From CALESS01 sp041741455 (lineage in GTDB: Bacteria > Chloroflexota > Anaerolineae > Anaerolineales > Anaerolineaceae), in the NCBI GenBank assembly GCA_041741455.1, contig JBGSJZ010000111.1, positions 1-64,000 of the forward strand: a stretch of DNA of 64,000 nt. Reading direction: 5' to 3'. A model generated the notes under the pieces. The model was given only the letters and a program-made list of their open reading frames with translations, was not told the origin of the DNA and did not search any database. Below, piece by piece: positions 40,934 to 50,999 of this stretch (its first letter is position 1; every line of letters begins with the position of its first letter). A program made the translations under genes and the position numbers.

Positions 40934-41854
40934 TTATAATGTAACCTCGAATCGGAATCGTCGGGGGCCGAAGCCAATGACATCACCACTCTTGATAATC
41001 GAATCCCGTAATTGCACATCATTTACATAGGTGAAATTCAAATCCTTATGGGCATGAATGATGAAAACACCATTCGTGAATTCGATCATGGCATGATCAC
41101 TGGAAATTTCTGCATAAGGCAGCAGGATTTCATAATCATCATTACCATCCCCGCCCTCCCGTCCAATCCGCACCGGTTTCCGTACGGAAACCATGTATTC
41201 AGTGTTATTCTCCAAATCCATCAAGCGGGCAGATGAAGGATTTACCGTCTCCCCACCGTCAACATCGCAGCGTGGGCAGCGCTCGTTTTGGACATCCAGT
41301 GGCTCTCCACAAGTTGGGCAGTTCACCACCGGCATCCCAACAGCCTGAGGCTGAACCCCGGCAAACGCTTCCAATGCGGTATGGCTGCCCATCTGAAAAC
41401 CCAGCCCGATCAAGAAGGCCCCCAGGACCAGCCCTATGATCAAAATCAACAAAGGCACAAATTCCACGACCCCCAATTCCTGCAAGGCTAAGCTCATCTT
41501 GGTCCGTTCATAAATGGTAAAGGCCAGCATGGCAATCACAGCACCCATGGCAATATGAAAAACAATACCCACTGTGCGGGCCCAGCCCTGTAGCCTGCTC
41601 ATTGCAGATCCAAAATAGATTATAAACACCGCAAAGAGCAATCCCAAAAACTCCAACAAGGTTGGCGAGGCATCCCGGATAAATCCCCGGACAATTTCTG
41701 AAAAGACAGGCATTTGATCCAGAAAAAAATTATTCAGTGGATTTTTGGCAATATTGAAAAAAACGAGATAGACCAAAGAAACAATCAGGACGATGATCGC
41801 AATCGCCACCCAGATCCCACCGATTGTCCGATAGAAACCACGCAAAGCATTCAT
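40934..41854 (-). CDS. Four-helix membrane protein with zinc ribbon and FHA domain
   Basis: A 306-residue protein. Four hydrophobic helices fill the first ~165 residues. A zinc ribbon follows, with two C-x2-C pairs in CPTCGEPLDVQNERCPRC, then a C-terminal FHA domain: VRIGREGG, SSDHAMIEF and YVNDVQL. The FHA domain would bind phosphothreonine at the inner face of the membrane; the ribbon may orient it. The ATG at 41854 follows a perfect GGGGAGG, so the in-frame TTG at 41872 is not used. The helices-ribbon-FHA layout is not one I can name. Confidence 0.82.
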   Translation of the reverse strand: MNALRGFYRTIGGIWVAIAIIVLIVSLVYLVFFNIAKNPLNNFFLDQMPVFSEIVRGFIRDASPTLLEFLGLLFAVFIIYFGSAMSRLQGWARTVGIVFHIAMGAVIAMLAFTIYERTKMSLALQELGVVEFVPLLILIIGLVLGAFLIGLGFQMGSHTALEAFAGVQPQAVGMPVVNCPTCGEPLDVQNERCPRCDVDGGETVNPSSARLMDLENNTEYMVSVRKPVRIGREGGDGNDDYEILLPYAEISSDHAMIEFTNGVFIIHAHKDLNFTYVNDVQLRDSIIKSGDVIGFGPRRFRFEVTL

Positions 41855-41878
41855 CCGGTACCTCCCCGCCAATGGTAT

Positions 41879-43540
41879 TTAAATAATGACATGAAACCGA
41901 ACTTTTATTTGAAGAAACGTCAGAAAATCTTGGTCCACCTTGTGGTCGCGTGTATTTTCAAATTCCACCAGATCTATTGTAGCAAATATTAACGGTTTTG
42001 CTTTGTTTATTAAGAATACTTCGTCCTCTGAAATTAAGATTTCATAATTCTTCTTCGAAATATCCAACAATGACATTCGATCCTTCACTTGATTATAGAA
42101 TCCAACACCCATGATCAACTTAGATTTTATGAGGTTTTTCGCTTGTTGTTGAAGATTGGCACTAATTTCAAAGGCTAGTGGATGGTTATAAGTTGCTTTT
42201 GTGATGCTATTAATAAAGTAATTGTTGATAATCTTGAGTGTCAATGTTACCTGGGTTCCGTCCGGGAGTTTGAGCGTTTTTTCTAGCTTAACGGGTTCGC
42301 GTTTACCAAGAGAGCGATATTCTCCGACCCATTCCCAGTAAAATGGACGACGGATGGACACATCACTTTCGGTTGTTTCAATCGCTGGTTCTTCATCCAT
42401 CGGGATTTGGAATTTTCGAATAGAAGATGGTTGGGATACTCCTCCGCTATTTCGAGTAGGTGCTTCAGGGATGAAAAAAGGTTGAACGCCTGCCGAGGTT
42501 GGTTGATTGGTCACTTGATGATTCGTGGAATATTGAGGATCTACTCCCTCGGGCGACTCTATTTCTCCCTTGTCAAAATCTGTATTCTTCCCGGATTCCT
42601 CTTTGTGAAGGGGAGCAGAAATCGGAGCAGCTTGAATCATTTCAGCAGGCGGCTCATCTGGTTTGACAACCGGTTCTTCCAATTGCTCGATTGTCTCGTC
42701 AACGATGATTTTGGGTTGGGTTTTGGCTTCACGGGCTGCAGGTTGTTGCACTTCCACCGGAACGGGGACTCCTTCCGGTTCACCGGTCAAATGTGCTTCC
42801 ACGATCATCACAGTGATGTTATCGGTACTGCCACCGCGTTTGGCAAGATCCACCAATTCCTCCGCTGCTTGCACCGATGGCAGACGCCGGGTGACTTCAA
42901 CCATGACCTCATCGCTGACTCCCTCATACATCCCATCAGAGCACAGGAGTAATAAGTCATTATCCAGCAATGAGCCAGGGGTTTCAATATCGATCTCAAC
43001 TTTCGGTTTGTTGCCAAGAGAGCGGGTGATGACATTCCGATAAGGATTGTCCCTGGCCTGATCCGGGGTCAGCAATCCTAAACGGATTTGCTCATTGACC
43101 CAGGAGTGATCCTCTGTCAACTGGCGTATCATCCCATTCCGTAAAAGATAAATGCGGGAATCCCCAACATTTGCCAGGGTTAATTTGCCATCCCGGATCA
43201 CCGCACAGACCACCGTGGTAGCCATGGTATCCTTCCCGGTTTCTTGGGCTTCCTTATAAATTACATCATTGGCCTGGTTAACGGCATAACGCAAGGAACT
43301 CTCCGTATCATCATACGGGCAAGCATAATACTCTTTCAGGATGGCATTAACCGCCCGCTTGCTGGCAAGTTCCCCTGCCTGATGCCCCCCAACCCCATCT
43401 GCAACCACAAAAACCGAACCCTTGCGGCGAACATCCATATTGGTCGTGGCCATGGAGTAACCGGCTGCGTCCTCCATGTTATCCCGCTCAGTACCGATGT
43501 CATCTTTAAAACCAATCACCAATCGAGTTTTAGCAGGCAT
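41879..43540 (-). CDS. PP2C-family phosphatase with extra C-terminal domain
   Basis: A 553-residue protein. PP2C/Stp-type phosphatase domain at about 1-250, with metal-binding motifs DGVGGHQAGE, VGDSRIYLL, CSDGMYEG and DNITVMIV; it would remove phosphate from Ser/Thr. A linker of about 160 residues, rich in Pro, Glu and Ser, leads to a C-terminal domain (about 415-553) that I do not recognise, with a beta-rich start (KLPDGTQVTLTLKII) and a helical middle. ATG 43540 is preferred (AGGAT ahead); GTG at 43555 is possible. Two bases separate it from the TPR gene. It is one of two phosphatases in the cluster, each with a different tail. Confidence 0.85.
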   Translation of the reverse strand: MPAKTRLVIGFKDDIGTERDNMEDAAGYSMATTNMDVRRKGSVFVVADGVGGHQAGELASKRAVNAILKEYYACPYDDTESSLRYAVNQANDVIYKEAQETGKDTMATTVVCAVIRDGKLTLANVGDSRIYLLRNGMIRQLTEDHSWVNEQIRLGLLTPDQARDNPYRNVITRSLGNKPKVEIDIETPGSLLDNDLLLLCSDGMYEGVSDEVMVEVTRRLPSVQAAEELVDLAKRGGSTDNITVMIVEAHLTGEPEGVPVPVEVQQPAAREAKTQPKIIVDETIEQLEEPVVKPDEPPAEMIQAAPISAPLHKEESGKNTDFDKGEIESPEGVDPQYSTNHQVTNQPTSAGVQPFFIPEAPTRNSGGVSQPSSIRKFQIPMDEEPAIETTESDVSIRRPFYWEWVGEYRSLGKREPVKLEKTLKLPDGTQVTLTLKIINNYFINSITKATYNHPLAFEISANLQQQAKNLIKSKLIMGVGFYNQVKDRMSLLDISKKNYEILISEDEVFLINKAKPLIFATIDLVEFENTRDHKVDQDFLTFLQIKVRFHVII

Positions 43541-43542
43541 GG

Positions 43543-44553
43543 TTATCCTATCCACTCCACTGAGCGCTTGGCAGTCGGATGATATGGATCAATTTCCAGC
43601 ACCCGCTCCCAGGCTTGTTTGGCCTGATCCGGCCGACCAACCCGATATTCGGCTTCAGCCAGGCCTTCCAATAACTCCAATTTTTCTAAAACAGGCAGTT
43701 CGCTTTGCAGTGCCTTATAGAATCGCTCAATCGCTTCCTCGAGATTACCGCTCCGCATAGCCACCCAGCCCCCTACCCGATTCACACGTTCGGAAGAGGG
43801 AGCCAGATACACTGCTTGCGCAAACGCTTCTTCTGCAGACTCTGCATCACCTGATTCTATCAGCAGACGGGCCAGGTTGAACCATAAATCAGCATCCCCG
43901 GGCTCCAGTTGAACAGCTTGCTTGAGCGCTTCAACTGCAGCGGTCGGATGTCCTTCAGCCATCTGGCAAGCGGCTTGTTGATTGGCGACCCGCGCCAGGC
44001 TGCTATTCAACTGATGGTCTACAGTTTGTTGTGTGTCCAATTCCACCGCCAGTGAACGTTGTCCGACCTTCAGGTTATCACTCGTTCGTCCACTGAGGTC
44101 TGAACAAGCGTGTAGAGCACTCTGATAATTTGCCAGATGTGCAATTCGTCTTTGATCCGATTGTACATCAATCTCGTCAAAGTGTTGTATCTCTTGCGAT
44201 TGAGTATTCAGGTTTTGTCGTAAATTCGCTCCTAAGGCATCCAGCTCAGCCTGGATCTCATCCAGGCTGGATGCCAAGCCACGCCCATCTATTTGCATGC
44301 TTTCCTGATAAACCTGAACCGCCCGATGATTTTGCTCGAGGTCCCTTTCGGTTTGGTTCTGCATCTCCTCAATGGCAGCCCCAATCGCAGTCAACTCCGA
44401 GACCAGCATGGCCTGGGTGGATTCCTTTTGATGCTGCTGCTCCTGCAGGCTTTTCGTGATATCGATTGTGCGGCCAGGAATGCGTTTCGCCTGCGTTCTG
44501 GTTTGATCCAAAGTGAGTGTAAGCTTCTGGAATACTGCAACAGGATGTTTCAC
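43543..44553 (-). CDS. Coiled-coil and TPR protein
   Basis: A 336-residue soluble protein. The first ~190 residues are heptad-rich and Gln/Glu-rich, with no signal peptide; the rest holds about four tetratricopeptide units (AAVEALKQAVQLEPGDADLW, AEEAFAQAVYLAPSSERV, QAWERVLEIDPYHPTA). It looks like a shorter paralogue of the next gene upstream: both end in a similar QAWE unit and share the position of the QQA helix. Start overlaps the previous stop by four bases (ATGA), so both are translated together. It is likely to be a scaffold. Confidence 0.75.
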   Translation of the reverse strand: MKHPVAVFQKLTLTLDQTRTQAKRIPGRTIDITKSLQEQQHQKESTQAMLVSELTAIGAAIEEMQNQTERDLEQNHRAVQVYQESMQIDGRGLASSLDEIQAELDALGANLRQNLNTQSQEIQHFDEIDVQSDQRRIAHLANYQSALHACSDLSGRTSDNLKVGQRSLAVELDTQQTVDHQLNSSLARVANQQAACQMAEGHPTAAVEALKQAVQLEPGDADLWFNLARLLIESGDAESAEEAFAQAVYLAPSSERVNRVGGWVAMRSGNLEEAIERFYKALQSELPVLEKLELLEGLAEAEYRVGRPDQAKQAWERVLEIDPYHPTAKRSVEWIG

Positions 44554-45839
44554 GCCTGCTTCTCCTGCTGGCCTTGCTCTTCCAGTAGAATCCTCACCAC
44601 AGGATCCGCTTCAGCCAACTCAGGTACCAACCGGACAGCCGTTTCCCAGGCCTGCAGGGCCGGTTGAATTTGCCTGGCTGCGTAATACGCCTTTCCCAGC
44701 GTGAAGAAAATCTCCCCATCCTGGCCGTCCAGTTCGACCGCTTGCTGTAATTTCTCCAACGCCTGGGGAGTGTCTCCGCGGGCAAGCAAAATCATACCCA
44801 ACAGATGCAATAAACTGGGGTTGAGGGCATCTACTGCCAACCTTGGGCTGATCAATTCTTCCGCTTGCTGCAAATGACCGGCGCGCAAATGAGCTAGAAT
44901 CTGATTCTGGGCCAGTTCTGCCGTCTCTGGATCCATCTGCACCGCAGCATCCAACAGGTCAGCAGCCAGTCCGGGCTCTCCCTGCATCATAAGGGTCAGC
45001 GCCTGCTGGTTTAATAAACGGGACTGGGATTTCATCCGATCCACCAAGCATTCCATCAGGTGGGCTTCGCCCCGGCCTGTGTTCTCGGCCAGGGTAGTCG
45101 TAGTGGTCTCCAAGGTCGTCAGGTGCCGACGCATGTTTTCTTGCACCTCAAGCAGCCGATTGAAGAGCACATTTTCCTCCTGCCCTCGCTCCTGTTTTGC
45201 CTGCCGGTAGATTTGCAGGGCATCAATCGCCTGCATTAGCTCTTCCTGGGTCTGGCTCTGGACATCAATCAACGCCTCCCGCATCAACCGGATGGAGTGT
45301 TCCAGCAAGTGGGTGTTTTCCTCCTCAGCTTTGATCAAATCCGTAAAGCCGTTCTGCAGATCCTTAAACGCACTAGCCAGAGCTGTAGCTGCATTCTTCT
45401 GTTGTTTCAATAATGCTTCAAAATTTTCTGAAGCCTCTGCCCGATGGTTCACTTCCTGGTCTGTCGCATATTTTACCTGTCCGTTTAATTCCAGCATGGC
45501 CGTGTCATTCTTTTCGAGATGTTGGTTCACTTCAACCAAATAGCCGGTGCTGGTTTCCACCTCATCTGATAATTGATCGAGGGTCCGATTCAACTCGTCC
45601 ACGGCATCCCTCAGGGCTTTTTCCAGATCGGTTGCCCGTTTGTCCAGCAGGCGAATCAGGCGCAGATGCTCTTCAGTGGTTTTTTCCAACGCCTTCAGGG
45701 AATGGTTAAATTCCTCGGTGCGCTGGCGCAAGGCCTCGTCCAGCCGCTTCAGCGATCGGTCCAACAGTGAAACGCTGCGCTCAAGCGAATTCAAGTCGTC
45801 CGTTGTTGCCAGATAAACCCCGTTCAGATAATACGGCAT
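44550..45839 (-). CDS. Coiled-coil and TPR protein
   Basis: A 429-residue soluble protein. Residues 10-260 are a long coiled coil with many Leu/Glu/Gln heptads (SLKRLDEALRQRTEEF, ATDLEKALRDAVDELNRTL). TPR units follow from about 275 (AADLLDAAVQMDPETAELA, QALEKLQQAVELDGQDGEIF). GGGGAGG precedes the start; two bases separate it from the large TPR gene. The coiled coil could bring copies or partners together while the TPR end binds another cluster protein. Function not known. Confidence 0.75.
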   Translation of the reverse strand: MPYYLNGVYLATTDDLNSLERSVSLLDRSLKRLDEALRQRTEEFNHSLKALEKTTEEHLRLIRLLDKRATDLEKALRDAVDELNRTLDQLSDEVETSTGYLVEVNQHLEKNDTAMLELNGQVKYATDQEVNHRAEASENFEALLKQQKNAATALASAFKDLQNGFTDLIKAEEENTHLLEHSIRLMREALIDVQSQTQEELMQAIDALQIYRQAKQERGQEENVLFNRLLEVQENMRRHLTTLETTTTTLAENTGRGEAHLMECLVDRMKSQSRLLNQQALTLMMQGEPGLAADLLDAAVQMDPETAELAQNQILAHLRAGHLQQAEELISPRLAVDALNPSLLHLLGMILLARGDTPQALEKLQQAVELDGQDGEIFFTLGKAYYAARQIQPALQAWETAVRLVPELAEADPVVRILLEEQGQQEKQA

Positions 45840-45841
45840 GT

Positions 45842-48800
45842 CTACCTCCCCTGTCCGGGTTCAGGCAAAAAGCGGCTGCCGGGTTTCAGCGTACCGGGAG
45901 ACACCTGGGCAGCCACCTTCTCCCGTTGGATCTCATCGACTAACTGCCGGGTATTCAGATAGCCTAAATCCTCCAGCAGGATCTGTTCAAGTGAATGGAT
46001 GGCTTCATCAAAGCGCAATAACCTCCTTAATGCAGAAGCCTGGCGGTAGAGTGCTTCTTTTCGCTCCTCGGCAGTCAATAAACCCGTATTGAAGGCTGCC
46101 TGCAGGCTGCCAGCGGCCAGATGATGTAATCCGCTCGCCGAGAAACACTCCGCCATGCGAAGGTGCACCCGCCCTTGGGGCACTTCCCCCCCCAACAAGG
46201 ATTGCCACAACGGCAAGGCCTCGTTAATCTCGCCACGCCACAATAGCAACTCCGCCAGAGCCATAATCATTTGATGATCACCTGGGTGCTGCTGAATCTC
46301 TCTCTTCTGTTGGGTGATTTCGACATCCATCAGCGCTAACCGCACGGCTACCAATTCCTGGCGGATGGCTGGATCATCCGGCGCCAGAGCTGCTGCACAA
46401 CGGATATCAGCCAGGGCTTTTTCCAGATCTGCCGTCGCATGATACGTCCGGGCCAGCATATCATGCAGCCGGACCTGACACACATCTGGCACACCTTCCT
46501 TACGCGCCCGCTCCAGCAGGCGCAGCGCATCACTCCATTGGTTCTTCCTATAAGCCAGTTTTCCACTGACAAACCAGGCTGCTCCGCTGCGCGGCCAACG
46601 TTTGGTGAGGCCGGTTGCAAACTCAGCAGCATCGACGCCAGTTTCCCAATCCAAATCCGTTATTTGATCCAGGTAGAGGGCCGATTCGTCCGGAGCTTCC
46701 TGCGTACGACAGGCTTCTGCCAACGCCCAGCGGACCTGGCAATCATCCGGTTGGTGAACAAGCAAATCTGCGTAACGTGCCAGCAAGTCAGGGATATTTT
46801 CAGGGGATTGCTGTTGCACCACCCGATAGATTCTTAATGCCTCCTCCCACTTTTGCGCAACCCGTTCTGCATCGCCTAAGGCTATTTGCAGGCCAGAAAC
46901 ATCCGGGTATCGTTCGATCAACTCCCGGAAAGCATCTTCAATAACGTCCAGATGGTCAGGTATTGCCTGTTGCATGCCGAGCAACGATGCCGCGGCTTGA
47001 TCCAGCTTCTTCCATGTCTCATAAATATCAGCGCGCATCAAATGCGTCCCGGCAATTGCCTGATCCATTTTATCCAAGGTCGCCAGCATTTCATCTGCAT
47101 GTTGCGAACCAAATTCGTCCAACATGGACTTCATTTCCGTAAATACTTGAGGATAGAAATCCGGCGTCAATCTGGTAAAGACATCCAGTTCCAATTGATG
47201 CGCTGGCCAGTATTCTTTCGGGAATTGCTTCAGTCCTCTCAGTATTTCTTCAACATTCCGCTCGAAATCAGCGGATAACAAATCGGAGTAAACTACCAGG
47301 CCATTGGAGAAGTGCATCTCTCCTGCCTGGCAACAAATTTCTGCCCGGCAAAAATCCAGTTCCCGTTGAGACTCTGCATCCCAGCCAGCCCCGGCCAACC
47401 ATTCCAGCATTTCCGGGAGTAGATCTACATTCAGCCGGCATGCACGATGAGATGCATCCTTTCCAGCCTCCAGTGCCTGCAACTGTACTTGCCAAACCGC
47501 GATCAATTGGCAGGCCTGTCCCGCCAGTTTTGGCTCATTTCTCTGGCAGGTTTGTACCATTGCTTCCGCCTGCTGGATAAAATCTTGAAGGTCCTCCACT
47601 TCTGAATACCGCATATCTGCCAGTGATTCAAGAGCGGTAGCGAATTCCCCACCAACCAGATCAGCCTGTACTAAAACCAGACGAATGGATTTTGATTCCT
47701 GATGTTTCAGCCAACTTTGTGAACGTAGTTTTATCTCGGAATACTGGCCAGGCCAGATATCCAGTACGTTCAGCATCGCCAGCGCGGCCTGATCCGGCAT
47801 ACCGGCCTTGAGCAGTGCGTCCACCCTTACCAGGCGCACTTTAAGCGCAACCGGATGGTCTTCCTTCAGACTCTGAGCGCTTTGCCCCACGGTTGTTTCC
47901 AACACCTGCGCTGCTTCCGCGGCTTGCTGCGGAGTCACCGCCAGCCATTCATAGGTGTGACCGACGGCCGAATTCAGATGAGCTTCTTCTCCCAACAAAG
48001 TTTCCAACTCCACCATTGCCCGCAATACGCTGGCATCCTTTGCATGGCGCTTATTTAACTCTTTGAGTAATCCATAAGCTTTGCTGGCAAAACCAGGCTC
48101 TGCCCAGGCCTTGCGCAGGTACTCCAGCGTCTGCGGGATGTTCTCCTGGGCCAGTAAACCACGCGCCATTTCCATCCAGGTGGCAGCGTTCTGAGCTTTC
48201 TCTAAAATCGTGTTCAACAACTCCATGGCGCGGCCCCGGGCAGCCGGGAAATCCGTTGCCACGGCGCTAAGTTCACTACTGGCAGCCTCACTCTGACCAA
48301 GGCGATTCAGAGCAATCGCATGACTCAAACGCAACGCAGGTTGTTTTGGGAAGCTTTTGATCCAATCCTGTAAAACCGCCTCGCCTCGCTTAACCAGAGC
48401 CTCACTCCCCTTCTGGCTGACTGCGTCCATCCAGCCAGCAGCAATATCTGCCTGTTGGCGAGTGATTTCTGCCTCTGCGCGTAAATACCAGGTCTCTGCC
48501 CCATCCGGGAGCATATCTGCCAGGGACAATACCTCTATCACTCCTGCGCTGGCAAAGGTTTTCAGAATTTCACGGGCTTCGTTGATTGCTTCATTTGTTT
48601 TCCCCTGCCCGGCCAGGCAGTGCGCCCGCAATGAATGAAAAGCCAAAGCTTCTGCACTGCCTTTTTTACTGATAACTCCTGGCAATCTCTCCAGAACCAG
48701 GCCCGCCATGTCGGACAGGTTGATTTGCAGAGCGCTGCGATACGCTTGATTGACCCGTAATAGATCTGGCTTCTTCGATTTGAGTAGCGCATCTGCCAAC

Positions 48801-50983
48801 GTTAGCCAGGCCTGGGCTGGTGCGTTTTCCAGTCCAGTGATCTTTTCCAGCCTTCCCAACACATCTTCCAGTTTTAGCGCTGGATGGGTCAGCGCTTGTT
48901 GCAAGGTTTCAGATGCTTCCTCGAGGCATGTAGTAGTCAGCCAGCCATCAGCCTGTAATAAATGGTAGCGATAAGCCACAGCTGAACCTGGATCGAATAA
49001 CGACAGGTAACGCTCAGCCTTTTCGACCACCTGCATGCCATAACCCGGGCTCCTCAACAAATCTTGCAATACCCCCAGCAGCCATTCTGCCTGACCTGGC
49101 TGCGGTCTAAGCAGCAGCGCATCCGAGAGCAGGGTCAAGCCTTCTGCAGGCAGTTCGCCCTTCGTGCGTGGCTCTTCAAGCCGTTCCAGGATGTAGACGG
49201 CTGCAGTCGCTGAATCCCCTTCATACGCCCGCTGAAGATAAGGTAAGGCAGGTTTGATTAGTTTAAGCGCCAACTGATAATCAGCTGCATAGATCAATGC
49301 ATGAACCGGAAAAGCATCCCGGCTGGCGATTTGTTCCAGGCAGGTTAGGACTGCTTGCAAATATTGCTTCTCAACTGGCACAGCTTTGCAGGCTTCCAGC
49401 GCGTCATTATATTGATCCAGGGTCAGATGGGCATCTGCCACTAACAGGTTGGCTCCAGCTGGCGCTGCTTGAACCAGGCTCAGCTTTTCAACCAGTTCCA
49501 ACACCCGGCGGGTGTTTACCGCTCCAGCCAAGGCAAGCATCCGTTCCAGGTAGCTCAGCGCGGCTGCCGGATCGGTTTCGGCGACCTCTTCAGCCAGGGC
49601 GTCCAGCGTACCCGACAATGTCCGTATGTAACCCTCGGAGGCAGCTGTCTTTTCGCCAGCCAGCCTATCCAACCGATTGAGCAATTGCCGGTAGATCCCC
49701 ACAGTTTCTGGTCGTTCTTTTGGGAAAGCGAGGCGAAGACGATTGAGCGCGATCAGAGCTGCCGGGAAATCTTCAAGTTCGAGTTGCAGGCAGGCCAATT
49801 CCAGCAAGGCTGGCCTATGTTTTGGATATTCACTGACAATCCGATTCAGCCCATCCACTGCTGCTGGTCCAACCAGGCGATCTGCCTTTACTGCTTGTAA
49901 ACAGTGTTTGGTGGATTCATCAGGTTTCCCTGTCAATAAATAAACTAGTGCCATCACCAGGTGCAATTCCGCCTGTGAATTTTGCGACACGTGGGGCTCA
50001 ATTTCCAGCAAGCGCTCCAACAAGCTCAGGGCAAACGGTTGGTTGCCCTCCTCAACCTCCAGATTTTCCAGGGACTGCCGGTAGCGGGTCAACGCTTCAT
50101 CCGGTCGCTGCTGGCTGCGCAATACATCACCGAGCAAACGAAGCGTGCGGCGTGAAATCCAATCCTGTCCGATATATCGATCCAGCAACTGATCAGAGCG
50201 GCGGATCAATTCAGCTGCGTTGGCTCCCTGCTTCAACAATCGCTCGAAAACATCCACGGCCCGGGCGTGATTTTTTGTTTCCAGGTAAGCATCACTCAGG
50301 GCAAATAATAAACCCGACTCGATCTCTCCCAGTGTCAGGGCGGTTTCCAGGTGCTGAATGGCCTGTGAATAACTGCGTTGGGTGAAGTACAACCAACCCA
50401 GGGTTTGCTGTGTCAGGGCATCTTTCGGCAATACACCGGCCAGTTTTTCAAATCGAGGGAGAAGGGCCGGTCCTTCGTCCCGATTCAAATCCAACGCCAG
50501 TCGGTAACGTTGTGCAGCCTCTACCGTTTCGCCAGCTTCCATCAGGGCATCGCCCAACAATATTGCCAGGGGAGCGCTGCGGCGGAACCGTTCGTCCAGC
50601 GCATTGCGCAAGGCGGATACGGCATTTTTCAACCGCCCACCCTCGCTTAGCCAGCCGCCCAAGCGCAGGATTTCTGTCTCTCCGATTCCCGGCTGGCTGA
50701 GTAGTGCCAGGCTGGTTGTAAGCGCTTGTTCACTGCCATATACCTGGTGACGTAATTCATCCACCGTGGTGATCGCTGTGCCGGCCTGGCCTGTTTCTGC
50801 CAGGAGGATGGCCAGTTCATGATACGCCTCACACACCATATTCGTATCCCCAGCTTCCGCCACCTCACGCCCATCCTTGGTGATCGCTGTGCGCAATCCG
50901 GCAGCCGAGTTGGCCTTTCGCTGGCGCGCATCTTCGATAGCTGATTTCAAACGTTCCACAGGTTTTTGAAAAATCCGAAACAT
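45842..50983 (-). CDS. Giant TPR-repeat protein
   Basis: A 1713-residue soluble protein built throughout of tetratricopeptide-like helix pairs (for example QAIQHLETALTLGEIESGLL, LRIYRVVQQQSPENIPDLLA, KALADIRCAAALAPDDPAI). No membrane helix, signal or catalytic domain is seen. The start at 50983 follows a strong AGGAGGG; a 14-residue longer frame lacks one. Such alpha-solenoids act as scaffolds; its place between the small tail-anchored gene and the coiled-coil TPR gene suggests it holds the signalling parts together. It is the second-largest protein of the cluster. Confidence 0.78.
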   Translation of the reverse strand: MFRIFQKPVERLKSAIEDARQRKANSAAGLRTAITKDGREVAEAGDTNMVCEAYHELAILLAETGQAGTAITTVDELRHQVYGSEQALTTSLALLSQPGIGETEILRLGGWLSEGGRLKNAVSALRNALDERFRRSAPLAILLGDALMEAGETVEAAQRYRLALDLNRDEGPALLPRFEKLAGVLPKDALTQQTLGWLYFTQRSYSQAIQHLETALTLGEIESGLLFALSDAYLETKNHARAVDVFERLLKQGANAAELIRRSDQLLDRYIGQDWISRRTLRLLGDVLRSQQRPDEALTRYRQSLENLEVEEGNQPFALSLLERLLEIEPHVSQNSQAELHLVMALVYLLTGKPDESTKHCLQAVKADRLVGPAAVDGLNRIVSEYPKHRPALLELACLQLELEDFPAALIALNRLRLAFPKERPETVGIYRQLLNRLDRLAGEKTAASEGYIRTLSGTLDALAEEVAETDPAAALSYLERMLALAGAVNTRRVLELVEKLSLVQAAPAGANLLVADAHLTLDQYNDALEACKAVPVEKQYLQAVLTCLEQIASRDAFPVHALIYAADYQLALKLIKPALPYLQRAYEGDSATAAVYILERLEEPRTKGELPAEGLTLLSDALLLRPQPGQAEWLLGVLQDLLRSPGYGMQVVEKAERYLSLFDPGSAVAYRYHLLQADGWLTTTCLEEASETLQQALTHPALKLEDVLGRLEKITGLENAPAQAWLTLADALLKSKKPDLLRVNQAYRSALQINLSDMAGLVLERLPGVISKKGSAEALAFHSLRAHCLAGQGKTNEAINEAREILKTFASAGVIEVLSLADMLPDGAETWYLRAEAEITRQQADIAAGWMDAVSQKGSEALVKRGEAVLQDWIKSFPKQPALRLSHAIALNRLGQSEAASSELSAVATDFPAARGRAMELLNTILEKAQNAATWMEMARGLLAQENIPQTLEYLRKAWAEPGFASKAYGLLKELNKRHAKDASVLRAMVELETLLGEEAHLNSAVGHTYEWLAVTPQQAAEAAQVLETTVGQSAQSLKEDHPVALKVRLVRVDALLKAGMPDQAALAMLNVLDIWPGQYSEIKLRSQSWLKHQESKSIRLVLVQADLVGGEFATALESLADMRYSEVEDLQDFIQQAEAMVQTCQRNEPKLAGQACQLIAVWQVQLQALEAGKDASHRACRLNVDLLPEMLEWLAGAGWDAESQRELDFCRAEICCQAGEMHFSNGLVVYSDLLSADFERNVEEILRGLKQFPKEYWPAHQLELDVFTRLTPDFYPQVFTEMKSMLDEFGSQHADEMLATLDKMDQAIAGTHLMRADIYETWKKLDQAAASLLGMQQAIPDHLDVIEDAFRELIERYPDVSGLQIALGDAERVAQKWEEALRIYRVVQQQSPENIPDLLARYADLLVHQPDDCQVRWALAEACRTQEAPDESALYLDQITDLDWETGVDAAEFATGLTKRWPRSGAAWFVSGKLAYRKNQWSDALRLLERARKEGVPDVCQVRLHDMLARTYHATADLEKALADIRCAAALAPDDPAIRQELVAVRLALMDVEITQQKREIQQHPGDHQMIMALAELLLWRGEINEALPLWQSLLGGEVPQGRVHLRMAECFSASGLHHLAAGSLQAAFNTGLLTAEERKEALYRQASALRRLLRFDEAIHSLEQILLEDLGYLNTRQLVDEIQREKVAAQVSPGTLKPGSRFLPEPGQGR

Positions 50984-50999
50984 GCCCAACCCTCCTGAT

